A stretch of DNA of 64,000 nucleotides from assembly GCF_001042905.1 (NCBI RefSeq), contig NZ_JYLB01000005.1, forward strand, positions 372,001-436,000, read 5' to 3'. The DNA is from Pseudomonas lini. GTDB taxonomy: Bacteria; Pseudomonadota; Gammaproteobacteria; Pseudomonadales; Pseudomonadaceae. Positions 16,594-25,933 of this stretch are shown here, in pieces. Position numbers and translations under genes: made by a program. Numbering within the stretch: position 1 is the stretch's first letter; each line of letters opens with the position of its first letter. The notes under the pieces are model-generated. The model ran no database searches. It saw only the letters and a list, made by a program, of their open reading frames with translations, and was not told the origin of the DNA.

Positions 16594-18393
16594 ATGACTA
16601 GCCCTGATTCGCCTGCGCCGTCGAGCTTGAAGATTTACCTGCGCCTGCTGTCGTATGTGCGTCCGTACATGGGCATGTTCGCCATCAGTATCGTAGGCTT
16701 CGTGATTTTTGCTTCGACGCAGCCCATGTTGGCCGGGATTCTCAAATATTTCGTCGATGGCCTGAGCAACCCGGAAGCAGTGCTCTTTCCCAATGTGCCT
16801 TATCTGAAGGACTTGCAGCTATTGATGGCTGTGCCAATGCTGATCATTCTGATCGCCGCATGGCAAGGTCTGGGGTCGTTTCTTGGTAACTACTACCTGG
16901 CGAAGGTTTCGCTGGGGCTGGTGCACGACCTGCGCGTTGAGCTGTTCAACAAGCTGCTGGTACTGCCCAACCGTTATTTCGACACCCATAACTCCGGGCA
17001 CCTGATTTCACGCATCACTTTCAACGTGACCATGGTCACCGGCGCCGCCACCGACGCCATCAAGGTAGTGATCCGCGAAGGCCTGACCGTGGTGTTCCTG
17101 TTTGCCTACCTGTTGTGGATGAACTGGAAACTGACCCTGGTGATGCTGGCGATCCTGCCGCTCATCGCGATCATGGTAAGCAGCACCAGCAAAAAATTCC
17201 GCAAGCAGAGCAAGAAGATTCAGGTGGCCATGGGCGACGTGACCCACGTTGCGTCCGAGACCATCCAGGGTTATCGCGTTGTGCGCAGTTTCGGTGGCGA
17301 GAGCTATGAAGAGCGCCGCTTCGCCGAAGCCAGCCAGGGCAACACCAACAAGCAGTTGCGCATGACCAAGACCGGTGCTGTCTACACACCCATGCTGCAA
17401 TTGGTGATCTACAGCGCAATGGCCGTGCTGATGTTCCTGGTGCTGTTCCTGCGCGGCGATGCGACTGCCGGTGACCTGGTGGCATACATTACCGCGGCGG
17501 GTCTGTTGCCCAAGCCGATTCGGCAGCTATCGGAAGTCAGTTCGACGATCCAGAAAGGCGTTGCCGGAGCCGAAAGCATTTTCGAACAACTGGATGTCGA
17601 GCCAGAGGTGGACAAGGGTACGGTCGCGAAAGATCGTGTCAATGGTCACCTGGAGGTGCGTAACCTGAGCTTCACGTATCCGGGAACCCACCGTGAAGTG
17701 CTGAAAAACATCAGTTTCACCGCGGCACCGGGGCAAATGATCGCACTGGTGGGCCGTTCCGGCAGCGGCAAGTCGACCCTCGCCAGCCTGATTCCTCGCT
17801 TCTATCACCACGAAACCGGCGAGATCCTGCTCGATGGCGTGGAAATCGAAGACTATCGCCTGCGCAACCTGCGTCGTCATGTTGCCCAGGTGACGCAACA
17901 CGTCACGCTGTTCAATGACACGGTGGCCAACAACATCGCCTACGGTGATCTGGCCGGCGCGCCGCGTGCCGATATCGAGAAAGCTGCCGAAGACGCCTAT
18001 GCCATGGATTTCATCGCCCAGTTGCCGCAAGGGCTGGACACCGATGTCGGCGAGAACGGTGTGCTGCTCTCCGGTGGTCAGCGTCAGCGACTGGCAATCG
18101 CCCGTGCCTTGCTGAAAAACGCGCCGCTGCTGATTCTCGATGAAGCGACGTCGGCATTGGATACGGAGTCCGAGCGGCACATTCAGGCCGCGCTGGATAA
18201 AGTCATGAAAGGTCGCACGACGCTGGTGATCGCTCACCGTCTGTCGACGATCGAGAAGGCTGACCTGATTCTGGTCATGGATCACGGCGAAATCGTCGAG
18301 CGTGGCACCCACACTCAACTGCTGGCGCAGAATGGCTACTACTCGCGCCTGCATGCGATGGGCCTCGACGCCCCGGCTGAAGACATCGCCTGA
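16594..18393 (+). CDS. msbA: Lipid A-core flippase, ABC transporter
   Basis: Flips core-lipid A (and phospholipid) across the inner membrane using ATP. The 599-residue half-transporter has six membrane spans in the first ~330 residues, then a nucleotide-binding domain with Walker A GRSGSGKST (387-395), signature LSGGQ (492-496) and Walker B LLILDE (512-517), followed by the H-loop IAHRLST. The ATG at 16594 gives the family's normal start; the frame is open further upstream without a ribosome site. It receives the product of the LPS genes on its left. A perfect 11-bp hairpin follows the stop. Confidence 0.96.
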   Translation: MTSPDSPAPSSLKIYLRLLSYVRPYMGMFAISIVGFVIFASTQPMLAGILKYFVDGLSNPEAVLFPNVPYLKDLQLLMAVPMLIILIAAWQGLGSFLGNYYLAKVSLGLVHDLRVELFNKLLVLPNRYFDTHNSGHLISRITFNVTMVTGAATDAIKVVIREGLTVVFLFAYLLWMNWKLTLVMLAILPLIAIMVSSTSKKFRKQSKKIQVAMGDVTHVASETIQGYRVVRSFGGESYEERRFAEASQGNTNKQLRMTKTGAVYTPMLQLVIYSAMAVLMFLVLFLRGDATAGDLVAYITAAGLLPKPIRQLSEVSSTIQKGVAGAESIFEQLDVEPEVDKGTVAKDRVNGHLEVRNLSFTYPGTHREVLKNISFTAAPGQMIALVGRSGSGKSTLASLIPRFYHHETGEILLDGVEIEDYRLRNLRRHVAQVTQHVTLFNDTVANNIAYGDLAGAPRADIEKAAEDAYAMDFIAQLPQGLDTDVGENGVLLSGGQRQRLAIARALLKNAPLLILDEATSALDTESERHIQAALDKVMKGRTTLVIAHRLSTIEKADLILVMDHGEIVERGTHTQLLAQNGYYSRLHAMGLDAPAEDIA

Positions 18394-18400
18394 CCCCGAT

Positions 18401-18427
18401 ACGAGGGTGAGCCTGACTCACCCTCGT
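18401..18427 (+). terminator. Hairpin after msbA
   Basis: A perfect 11-bp inverted repeat (ACGAGGGTGAG / CTCACCCTCGT) with a five-base loop starts eight bases after the msbA stop. There is no long U run, so it may be an imperfect terminator or a transcript-protecting hairpin. The remaining bases up to hldE (18428-18654) show no gene or clear promoter. Confidence 0.6.
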
Positions 18428-18654
18428 GTTCACCGGCGTGCAATGCGTCCGGTGGTTTGTATCCACTGACAGCGAAGTGCGAAATCGACACCCGGGCGCT
18501 GCAACTGGCGGACGTCTGTCGTCGGTTATCGGTATTTCTGCTCAATTAATGAGCAAAAACTGCTGCCGATTCATCCGGTTGCAGCCGTCACACAAGCCAG
18601 CGCCAACCCTGTGTTAATATCGCGCCCCTGTTCATTTTGTATGTGGGTTGCTCC

Positions 18655-20076
18655 ATGAAGTTGTCCATGCCGCGATTCGATCAAGCCCCTGTCTTGGTGG
18701 TCGGCGATGTCATGCTCGACCGTTACTGGCATGGTGGTACCTCACGGATTTCCCCTGAGGCACCGGTACCGGTAGTCAAAGTCGAGCAAATCGAGGACCG
18801 CCCGGGCGGTGCCGCCAACGTTGCCCTGAACATTGCCGCGCTCGGTGCGCCGGCCTCGCTGGTCGGCGTGACCGGCGATGACGAGGCTGCCGATAGCCTG
18901 GTCAATAGCCTCAAGGGCGCCGGCGTGCGGGCGTTGTTCCAGCGCATCGCGCACCAGCCGACCATCGTCAAACTGCGGGTGATGAGCCGCCACCAGCAAT
19001 TGCTGCGTATCGACTTCGAAGAACCTTTCGCAACCGACGCCCTGGCGCTGGGCGAGCAAGTCGACGAACTGCTCGAAGGCATCAAGGTGCTGGTGCTGTC
19101 CGACTATGGCAAAGGCGCGCTGAAAAATCATCAGGTGCTGATCCAGGCTGCCCGTGCCCGTGGGATTCCGGTTCTGGCCGATCCCAAGGGCAAGGATTTC
19201 TCGATCTACCGCGGCGCGAGCCTGATCACCCCGAACCTCAGCGAGTTCGAAACCATCGTCGGTGGTTGCGCCGATGAGCACGAATTGGTGAGTAAGGGCG
19301 CGCAGCTGATGCACGACCTCGACCTCGGCGCGTTGCTGGTGACCCGTGGCGAACACGGCATGACCTTGCTGCGTCCGGATCATCCGGCGCTGCACCTGCC
19401 GGCCCGTGCCCGTGAAGTGTTCGACGTGACCGGCGCCGGTGACACGGTGATTTCTACCCTGGCGGCGGCGATCGCCGCTGGCGAAGAACTGCCCCACGCG
19501 GTGGCCTTGGCCAACCTGGCGGCGGGCATCGTGGTCGGCAAGCTCGGTACCGCGGCCATCAGTGCCCCGGAATTGCGTCGTGCTATCCAGCGTGAAGAAG
19601 GTTCCGAGCGTGGAGTGTTGGGGCTGGAGCAGCTGCTGCTGGCGGTCGATGACGCGCGTGCGCACAACGAGAAAATTGTGTTTACCAATGGCTGCTTCGA
19701 CATCCTGCATGCCGGCCACGTGACCTACCTCGAACAGGCGCGTGCCCAAGGCGATCGTCTGATCGTGGCGGTCAACGACGATGCGTCGGTGAGCCGCTTG
19801 AAAGGGCCGGGTCGGCCGATCAACAGCGTCGACCGTCGCATGGCTGTACTGGCAGGTTTAGGCGCCGTGGACTGGGTAATCAGCTTCGCTGAAGGCACCC
19901 CGGAAAACCTCCTGCGCGAGGTCAAGCCGGATGTGTTGGTCAAGGGCGGCGATTACGGGATCGACCAGGTGGTTGGCGCAGACATCGTCACTGCTTACGG
20001 CGGGACTGTGAAAGTGCTGGGGTTGGTGGAAAACAGCTCGACCACGGCGATTGTCGAGAAAATCCGCAATCACTGA
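18655..20076 (+). CDS. hldE: Bifunctional heptose 7-phosphate kinase / heptose 1-phosphate adenylyltransferase
   Basis: Makes D-glycero-beta-D-manno-heptose 1,7-bisphosphate and, after GmhB action, activates heptose-1-phosphate to the ADP form, giving the donor for WaaC and WaaF. The 473-residue product has a PfkB-type kinase half (PGGAANVALNIAALG; catalytic DVTGAGD at 257-263, with Asp263) and a nucleotidyltransferase half starting around residue 342 (NGCFDILHAGH, with the HxGH of the family). ATG 18655 is chosen over an upstream in-frame start at 18637 because MKLSMPRFDQ matches the family N terminus. Gene order msbA-hldE is the Pseudomonas standard. Confidence 0.96.
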   Translation: MKLSMPRFDQAPVLVVGDVMLDRYWHGGTSRISPEAPVPVVKVEQIEDRPGGAANVALNIAALGAPASLVGVTGDDEAADSLVNSLKGAGVRALFQRIAHQPTIVKLRVMSRHQQLLRIDFEEPFATDALALGEQVDELLEGIKVLVLSDYGKGALKNHQVLIQAARARGIPVLADPKGKDFSIYRGASLITPNLSEFETIVGGCADEHELVSKGAQLMHDLDLGALLVTRGEHGMTLLRPDHPALHLPARAREVFDVTGAGDTVISTLAAAIAAGEELPHAVALANLAAGIVVGKLGTAAISAPELRRAIQREEGSERGVLGLEQLLLAVDDARAHNEKIVFTNGCFDILHAGHVTYLEQARAQGDRLIVAVNDDASVSRLKGPGRPINSVDRRMAVLAGLGAVDWVISFAEGTPENLLREVKPDVLVKGGDYGIDQVVGADIVTAYGGTVKVLGLVENSSTTAIVEKIRNH

Positions 20077-20106
20077 AACGGCGCGGTCACTGTGGCGAGG
20101 GAGCTT

Positions 20107-20140
20107 GTTGTGGCGAGGGGGCAAGCCCCCTCGCCACAAC
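20107..20140. repeat. REP palindrome (family B) after hldE
   Basis: A 16-bp perfect palindrome arm (GTTGTGGCGAGGGGGC) facing its complement across AA. This GGCGAGGGGGCAAGCCCCCTC-type REP (core quoted in two parts here) lies between the convergent hldE and the minus-strand gene at 20161, where it may end both transcripts. Half-copies sit just outside it on both sides. Confidence 0.8.
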
Positions 20141-20160
20141 AGCCCCCTCACCACAAGGTT

Positions 20161-21126
20161 CTATCGTGCGGCCTTGCGCGGCACGATTCTTTTCAGCAGT
20201 TGTTTTGCTTTTCCGTGAAGGCGGGCTAAACCGGAATCCTTCCCCGGCGGGCTCAAACCCTGTTGCCGTACCCAGTCCTTCCAGCGAATCCGCTCATCCT
20301 TCACCAGCCACCCTTCCTGCCGGGCAAAACTCTCTGCCAGATACAACCCGCGGGTACTCGCCGGGTAGAGCTGATCCTTTTTCAGGGTGTACAGCTCGGC
20401 CATCGGCTGGCCGTCCTGCAGTGGCATCAGATACAAATCGGGACGTTTTCGATCGAGCCGGGCCACCAATTGATCGCCCTCCAGTCGTTCGTCGACATGA
20501 AACAGGCTCAGGGATTTGGCTTCCTTGGGCACGTCCAGGCGCAAGTCATAGATCAATTGCAGCGATGCTGTGGGTAAATGCACGTAGGCCCGCGGACGCT
20601 CGATCAGCGGCATGTTGGCGCAGCGCACCGGCCGCGCCGAGCCGGACAGCGGTGTCAGGCGAAACGGTAGGGCTTCGCGGTAATGCAGGGCGGACGAGTA
20701 GGGCGCGGGCAGCCAGGTGTCGTTGAAACGCCCGCTGAGCCAGCCTTCCGGGGTTTCCAGAAGGCACTCTTCGGCAATTTCCTGGGTCGCCGTGTGCAGC
20801 GGCAGGTTCAGTTCATGGGCCGGCACATAACCCGAGATCAGTTTGAGCACCACATCGCCGCGGTCCTGCCGACGCTGACGCACCAACACCCAGTAATCGC
20901 GATTCTGCCAATGCAGAGTCAGGCGCACCGAGACCCCGAGATTTGCCAGCTCCAGGGCGAACCGCTCGGCGTCGGGCACCGTTACCGGACGGCGGCGTTG
21001 CAAAGTCTGGGAGAAATTCAACGGCATCCCGACGCTCTGGTAACTCAGGCCTTCGGGTGTCGCTTCGACGAATAACGGCAGGGTCTTGAAGTTGCTCGGG
21101 TTCTTTCTTATCAGCGTACGCGGCAT
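20161..21126 (-). CDS. Uncharacterised protein with a Nudix-like box (PA4993 position)
   Basis: A 321-residue cytoplasmic protein I do not recognise by function. Pseudomonas genomes carry a similar gene near hldE, sometimes labelled as a metal ABC transporter ATPase, but no Walker motifs are visible, so that label is not supported. Residues ~105-137 (GYVPAHELNLPLHT then ATQEIAEECLLE) resemble a Nudix box, with Q in place of the Arg and two extra residues. The C-terminal third is basic and ends LLKRIVPRKAAR. It is the third gene of a minus-strand set with the reductase and oxidoreductase upstream, 32 bases after the reductase stop. Confidence 0.6.
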   Translation of the reverse strand: MPRTLIRKNPSNFKTLPLFVEATPEGLSYQSVGMPLNFSQTLQRRRPVTVPDAERFALELANLGVSVRLTLHWQNRDYWVLVRQRRQDRGDVVLKLISGYVPAHELNLPLHTATQEIAEECLLETPEGWLSGRFNDTWLPAPYSSALHYREALPFRLTPLSGSARPVRCANMPLIERPRAYVHLPTASLQLIYDLRLDVPKEAKSLSLFHVDERLEGDQLVARLDRKRPDLYLMPLQDGQPMAELYTLKKDQLYPASTRGLYLAESFARQEGWLVKDERIRWKDWVRQQGLSPPGKDSGLARLHGKAKQLLKRIVPRKAAR

Positions 21127-21158
21127 GTCGGCTCCTGCTTAAGGCCGCGTGGGCGGCA

Positions 21159-21971
21159 TCAGTTGCTACGAAGGACCTGGGCAACGGTCGCGACGTTGTG
21201 GGCGAGGTGCAGCGGATTGATGGTCCCGACAATAGCACTGGCCACACCCGGGTGTTCAAACAACAACTCGAAGCTGGCGCGTACCGGGTCCACGCCCGGG
21301 CTCAAGCAAACGTGGCCGCTGGCCAAGGCTTTTTTGACCAGGATCGCTTTGCCGTGAGCAGCAGCATAGTCAATGACCGGCTTCTCGTTCTGATCGTTCA
21401 GATTGTAGGTGACCATCGCGCAATCACCTTGTTCCAGAGCCTTCAAGCCGCCTTCGACGGTTTTGCCGGAAAAACCGAAACCGCGAATCTTGCCTTCGCG
21501 CTTGAGCTCGGCAAGGGTCGCATAGACCTCACTGTCATTGAGGATTGCCAGGTCGTTGCCGTCGGAGTGCACCAGCACCAGATCGATAACATCCGTTTCC
21601 AGACGTTGCAGGCTGCGCTCCACCGACAGGCGAGTATGGGCGGCGCTGAAGTCGTGGTGCGACTGGCCGTCGGCGAACTCTTCGCCAACCTTGCTGACGA
21701 TCACCCAATCCTGACGTTGACCCCGCAGCAACGGGCCGAGACGCTCTTCGCTGCGGCCATAGGCCGGCGCGGTGTCGATCAGGTTGATGCCCAGGTCGCG
21801 CGCGAGTTTGAGCAGCATGCGCGCTTCGTCATCGTCGGGGATCTGGAAGCCATTGGGGTATTTCACCCCTTGATCGCGGCCGAGTTTCACTGTGCCCAGA
21901 CCTAGGGGCGAAACCAGCAGGCCGGTGCTCCCCAACGGGCGATGAAAGTCGTGCAGGGTTGGTTGGCTCAT
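21159..21971 (-). CDS. Aldo/keto reductase
   Basis: A 270-residue NADPH-dependent oxidoreductase with a TIM-barrel pattern. Visible elements are the start LGSTGLLVSPLGLGTVKLG, the catalytic DTAPAYGRSEERLG (Asp and Tyr of the tetrad), VIVSKVGEE with the catalytic lysine, and LVLVHSDG near the catalytic His. The C terminus HPGVASAIVGTINPLHLAHN is the nucleotide-binding end. The start overlaps the stop of the FAD oxidoreductase by four bases, so the two are translated from one message. The physiological substrate cannot be told. Confidence 0.88.
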   Translation of the reverse strand: MSQPTLHDFHRPLGSTGLLVSPLGLGTVKLGRDQGVKYPNGFQIPDDDEARMLLKLARDLGINLIDTAPAYGRSEERLGPLLRGQRQDWVIVSKVGEEFADGQSHHDFSAAHTRLSVERSLQRLETDVIDLVLVHSDGNDLAILNDSEVYATLAELKREGKIRGFGFSGKTVEGGLKALEQGDCAMVTYNLNDQNEKPVIDYAAAHGKAILVKKALASGHVCLSPGVDPVRASFELLFEHPGVASAIVGTINPLHLAHNVATVAQVLRSN

Positions 21972-23143
21972 GGCAGCAGTTGCTCCCAGGCAGGGACGCC
22001 CATCGGCGGTTTTGGCAGTTCCGGCAGCGGCACCGGATGGCTCGGCTGAATGCCGTCGCGTTGCAGTGCTGCGAGGACGCGGTCAGCGAAGTCCGGCGCC
22101 AGGGCCAGTTTGGTCGGCCAACCCACCAGCACGCGATCCTGCTCGGCGAGGAAGGCATTGTCCGGGCGAGTCAGGCCCGATTGCAGCGGCTCGGCGCGTT
22201 CGACTCGCAAGGTCGCCCACTGCGCGGTGCTCAGGTCGATCCACGGTAGCAGGTTGCCGAGTTCTTTCTGCGCGGTGGCTATCTGCTCCGCAGGATCGCG
22301 GGCCACGCCTTCGGCTTCGGCGATGTCGCCTCCCACGTACCAGACCCACTGGCCATCGGCGGCCGGGTGAGTGGTCACGGTGACGCGCGGCTTCGGCCCG
22401 CCGCCCAGGCAATGGGCGTACAGCGGTTTGAGGCCCGGGCCTTTGACGATGATCATGTGCAGGGGGCGACGCTGCATGGCCGGTTGGCTCAGGCCCAGTG
22501 CCTTGAGCAGGTCGGCGGTGCCGGCACCTGCGCTGAGAATGATGCGCTGGGCGCGGATCTCGCGTTCGTCGACTTTCAAGCCGACCAGTTCGCCGTTTTC
22601 CAGCAGCGGTTCGATGTGCTGACCGGCCAACAGACCGTCGCCAGCCAGATCGGCCAAGCGCTGGATCAGGCTCGGCACGTCGACCACCAGTTCCGTCAGG
22701 CGATAGACCTTGCCCTTGAAGCGCTTGTCTTGCAGCGCTGGCGGCAATTGATCGCCTTTAACTTGATCGACCCGCCCGCGCACGGCTTTGCTGGCGAAAA
22801 AACTGGTGAGGTTGCCGGCGAGAGTGCCGGGGGACCATAGGTAATGGGCGTCGGACAACACGCGTACGCCGGACAGATCCAGTTCGCCGTCGCCGGCCAG
22901 CGCTTCACGCCAGCGACGCGGCATGTCGGCGATGGCTTCCGAGGCGCCGGTCAGGGCACCGTGCAATGCGTACTTGGCGCCGCCGTGGATGATGCCCTGG
23001 GACTTCAGGCTCTGCCCGCCACCGAGGCTGGCGCTTTCCACCAGCACGGTCGAAAAACCCTGATGGCGCAGACGCGCATTCAGCCAGAGGCCGGCGACAC
23101 CAGCGCCGACAATCAGAACGTCGGTGGAAATAACAGATGGCAT
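21968..23143 (-). CDS. FAD-dependent oxidoreductase (DAO family)
   Basis: A 391-residue flavoprotein of the D-amino-acid/glycerol-3-phosphate oxidase type. The N terminus is a dinucleotide-binding fold (DVLIVGAGVAGLWLNARL, residues 7-24) followed by LVESASLGGGQSLKSQGIIH, and the C-terminal part has the usual second FAD contact DNAFLAEQDRVLVGWPTKLAL. No signal peptide is seen. It is the first gene of the minus-strand set with the aldo/keto reductase and the Nudix-like protein. Substrate is unknown; the gene order matches PA4991-PA4993. Confidence 0.86.
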   Translation of the reverse strand: MPSVISTDVLIVGAGVAGLWLNARLRHQGFSTVLVESASLGGGQSLKSQGIIHGGAKYALHGALTGASEAIADMPRRWREALAGDGELDLSGVRVLSDAHYLWSPGTLAGNLTSFFASKAVRGRVDQVKGDQLPPALQDKRFKGKVYRLTELVVDVPSLIQRLADLAGDGLLAGQHIEPLLENGELVGLKVDEREIRAQRIILSAGAGTADLLKALGLSQPAMQRRPLHMIIVKGPGLKPLYAHCLGGGPKPRVTVTTHPAADGQWVWYVGGDIAEAEGVARDPAEQIATAQKELGNLLPWIDLSTAQWATLRVERAEPLQSGLTRPDNAFLAEQDRVLVGWPTKLALAPDFADRVLAALQRDGIQPSHPVPLPELPKPPMGVPAWEQLLP

Positions 23144-23224
23144 GCAGCGACCTCAGTGTTCAAGACGAGGGCGCAGTATACAGACTCATAGATTGGAGGT
23201 TTTGCTGGCGATCAAGAGAACCAT

Positions 23225-23254
23225 TGTGGCGAGGGGGCAAGCCCCCTCGCCACA
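23225..23254. repeat. REP palindrome (family B)
   Basis: A 14-bp palindrome arm TGTGGCGAGGGGGC facing its complement across AA. It lies in the 147-base gap between the oxidoreductase start and the SMR gene stop. Same family as the copy after hldE. No gene is seen in the gap. Confidence 0.8.
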
Positions 23255-23290
23255 GGATCCCCTTCACCACAAGGGGATTGGTTGCGACAG

Positions 23291-23623
23291 TTAATGCCCC
23301 GCAGTCTTCGAGAACAACTGGATTACAACCACGCCCAGCACAATCAACGCCATCCCCAGCATCGCCGGCACATCCAGCTTCTGCCCGTAGATAAACAGCG
23401 CCGCAACGCTGACCATCACGATCCCCATGCCGGCCCACACCGCGTAGGCCACGCCCACCGGAACGCTGCGCACCACCAGGGTCAGCATCCAGAAAGCAAT
23501 GCCATAACCGACGATGACCAGCAGCAGCGGCAGTGGCGTGCTGAAACCCTTGACCGCTTTCATCGAAACGGTAGCGATCACTTCGGCGCAGATGGCGATG
23601 GCCAGGTAGTAGTAAGCGGTCAT
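23291..23623 (-). CDS. emrE: Small multidrug resistance (SMR) efflux protein
   Basis: A 110-residue four-helix inner-membrane antiporter of the EmrE type. The proton/substrate-coupling glutamate is at residue 14 in AICAEVIATVSMK, as in EmrE. The helix-3 and helix-4 patterns (AYAVWAGMGIVMVSVAALFI; MLGMALIVLGVVVIQLF) are intact. EmrE/QacE-like exporters of quaternary cations and the guanidinium exporters (SugE/Gdx) look alike; the WAG motif after AYAVW fits the EmrE side. It faces away from the LysR gene with about 100 bases between, so LysR control is possible. Confidence 0.88.
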   Translation of the reverse strand: MTAYYYLAIAICAEVIATVSMKAVKGFSTPLPLLLVIVGYGIAFWMLTLVVRSVPVGVAYAVWAGMGIVMVSVAALFIYGQKLDVPAMLGMALIVLGVVVIQLFSKTAGH

Positions 23624-23726
23624 GGGTCAATCCTCGTGTGAAGTGTTGCTTTCTGAGGTCGGCATTCTAGAGATTCGCCAGATGCGGTAAAGTCATTACC
23701 TATCTGCTCTGAAGATGGGTTGAGCC

Positions 23727-24617
23727 ATGAACATGCAATGGAATCTGGAACAGCTGCGCTTGTTTGTCAGCGTAGCGGAACAGCGTTCGTTTTCCGCGGT
23801 GGCGCGGGATCAGCGCAAGGCACAGTCGGCGGTCAGCAGTTCGATTGCGTTGCTGGAAGAGGACTTGGGCATCAGCCTGTTCGATCGTAGCAGTGGTCGT
23901 CAGCCGAGACTCACCGAAGCCGGTACCGCCCTGCTTGAGGAGGCGCGGGAAGTGCTGCGTCAATGCGAACGCCTCAATGGCCGGGCGCTGGCGATGATGC
24001 GCGGCCAGGAAGCGAGTCTGCGTGTGGCTCAGGACGAGGCAATGCCCTATCAAGCGGTGGTTGAAAGCTTCGAGGCCCTGGCAGAAAAGTTTCCCAGCCT
24101 CGAAGTGCAGCTGACCAGCGCCGCCCAAGGTGATGTGGCGCGCAAACTGGTGGAGCGGCGGGCTGACCTGGGCTTGCTGTTTTATCATGACCAGATTCCC
24201 GAAGCCCTTGAGCGGCGAGTATTGGGCAGCGTCGAGATGGTCACGGTGTGCGGCGCGGGGCATCCCTTGGCGAAGCAGACGCAGGTCGATTGTCAGCAAT
24301 TGGCGCAGCATCGACAGTTGCTGATGTCCACGCAGTCCAGCGTTTATCCCGGCAGCGAGCCGGCCAGCCCGCAGGTCTGGCGCGCCGACAGTTTCTACGT
24401 GATGGCTGAATGGGTGATGCGCGGCCTTGGCTGGGCCTGGTTGCCGCGACATGTGGTGCAGTACCCCGCGTATCAGGATCTGATGGTCGAGCTGAGCAGC
24501 GAATGGACGCCGCCGGCATTGATTGTCGAGCTGGTATGGCGGCGCGACGAGCCCCTCGGCCCGGCGGCTCGTTGGCTGGCGGAACGTTTTGCCGTGCACT
24601 TGCAGGCGATCGGCTAA
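23727..24617 (+). CDS. LysR-family transcriptional regulator
   Basis: A 296-residue regulator. The N-terminal winged helix-turn-helix (residues ~5-64) shows LRLFVSVAEQRSFSAVARDQ and AVSSSIALLEEDLGISLFDR; the rest is a periplasmic-binding-protein-like effector domain. It is divergent from the SMR efflux gene across a ~100-base gap, the classical LysR arrangement, and lies 22 bases ahead of waaA, though a separate promoter for waaA cannot be excluded. The effector and targets are not visible. PA4989 occupies the same place. Confidence 0.9.
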   Translation: MNMQWNLEQLRLFVSVAEQRSFSAVARDQRKAQSAVSSSIALLEEDLGISLFDRSSGRQPRLTEAGTALLEEAREVLRQCERLNGRALAMMRGQEASLRVAQDEAMPYQAVVESFEALAEKFPSLEVQLTSAAQGDVARKLVERRADLGLLFYHDQIPEALERRVLGSVEMVTVCGAGHPLAKQTQVDCQQLAQHRQLLMSTQSSVYPGSEPASPQVWRADSFYVMAEWVMRGLGWAWLPRHVVQYPAYQDLMVELSSEWTPPALIVELVWRRDEPLGPAARWLAERFAVHLQAIG

Positions 24618-24639
24618 AAAACCGATAAACTCCGCCGCC

Positions 24640-25917
24640 ATGAATAGAACTCTCTACACCGCGCTGTTTTACCTGGGGCTGCCATTGGTAGCGATTCGGC
24701 TTTGGCTGCGGGCGCGCAAGGCGCCGGCGTACGCCAAGCGCATTGGCGAGCGTTTCTCCCTCGCGCTACCGGCGATGAAGCCGGACGGCCTCTGGGTGCA
24801 CGCGGTGTCGGTGGGCGAAAGCATCGCCGCGGCGCCGATGATTCGTGCCTTGTTGCAACGGTATCCGACGCTGCCGATCACCGTCACCTGCATGACCCCG
24901 ACCGGGTCCGAGCGCATCCAGGCGTTGTTCGCCAACGAGCCGCGCATCCAGCATTGCTATTTGCCTTATGACTTGCCTTGCGCAGCAAAGCGATTCCTTG
25001 ATCAGGCCCGGCCGAAACTGGCGGTAATCATGGAAACCGAGCTCTGGCCCAACCATATCCACCAATGCGCCAAGCGCGGGATTCCCGTGGCGCTGGCCAA
25101 TGCGCGACTGTCCGAGCGTTCGGCCAAAGGTTATGGCCGCTTCCATAAACTGACCCGGCCGATGCTCGCCGAGATGAGCCTGTTCGCGGTACAGACCGAA
25201 GCCGAGGCGCGGCGCTTCCGGGATTTGGGCGCGCGCCCGGAAACCGTCGAAGTGACCGGTTCGATCAAATTCGACCTGACCATCGACCCGCAACTGCTGC
25301 AGCGTGCCGGCGAATTGCGTGCGCAGTGGCAGGCACAGGATCGTCCGGTATGGATCGCCGCGAGTACGCATGAAGGTGAAGACGATGTGGTGCTGGCTGC
25401 CCATCGTAGGCTGCTGGCCAATCATCCCGATGCCTTGCTGATTCTGGTGCCGCGTCATCCGGAGCGCTTCAACCCGGTGTTCGAGTTGTGCCGGCAGCAG
25501 GGTTTTGCCACGGTACGGCGTTCGACGGGCGAGCCGGTTACCACAGGTACGTCGGTGCTCTTGGGCGACACCATGGGCGAGTTGTTGTTTCTCTATGCGT
25601 TAGCCGACAGCGCTTTCGTCGGTGGCAGCCTGGTGCCGAACGGCGGCCATAATCTGCTGGAACCAGCAGCCCTGGCCAAGCCGGTGCTCAGTGGGCCGCA
25701 CCTGTTCAACTTCCTCGAAATCGCCGCGCAGTTGCGTAGCGCCGGGGCGTTGGCTGAGGTCGAAGATGCCGAAGGTCTGGCGCTGGCGGTGCAGCGGCTG
25801 TTCGAATTGCCGAGCGATGCGCAGCGAATGGCAGAGGCGGGGCTGAAGGTGATGCGCACCAATCAGGGCGCGTTGCAGCGGTTGTTGGATGGGTTGGGCA
25901 GGTTGATCGAGCGTTAA
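24640..25917 (+). CDS. waaA: Kdo transferase
   Basis: Adds Kdo residues from CMP-Kdo to lipid IVA at the inner face of the cytoplasmic membrane. The 425-residue product has the N-terminal membrane anchor (TALFYLGLPLVAIRLWLRAR), catalytic Glu60 in SVGESIAAAP, and the GT-B donor-site segments DTMGELLFLYALADSAFVGG and GGHNLLEPAALAKPVL. The ATG at 24640 yields the canonical length and N terminus. It lies apart from the main core cluster, as in P. aeruginosa (PA4988), and ends at a strong two-way hairpin shared with tolC. Confidence 0.96.
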   Translation: MNRTLYTALFYLGLPLVAIRLWLRARKAPAYAKRIGERFSLALPAMKPDGLWVHAVSVGESIAAAPMIRALLQRYPTLPITVTCMTPTGSERIQALFANEPRIQHCYLPYDLPCAAKRFLDQARPKLAVIMETELWPNHIHQCAKRGIPVALANARLSERSAKGYGRFHKLTRPMLAEMSLFAVQTEAEARRFRDLGARPETVEVTGSIKFDLTIDPQLLQRAGELRAQWQAQDRPVWIAASTHEGEDDVVLAAHRRLLANHPDALLILVPRHPERFNPVFELCRQQGFATVRRSTGEPVTTGTSVLLGDTMGELLFLYALADSAFVGGSLVPNGGHNLLEPAALAKPVLSGPHLFNFLEIAAQLRSAGALAEVEDAEGLALAVQRLFELPSDAQRMAEAGLKVMRTNQGALQRLLDGLGRLIER

Positions 25918-25933
25918 GACCGAGCCGAGCAAA

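Noticed and set aside
18579..18620. Sigma-70 promoter (TTGCAG ... TAATAT) ahead of hldE
   Set aside because: The two boxes are about 30 bases apart, too far for one promoter, and the -10 match is only partial.
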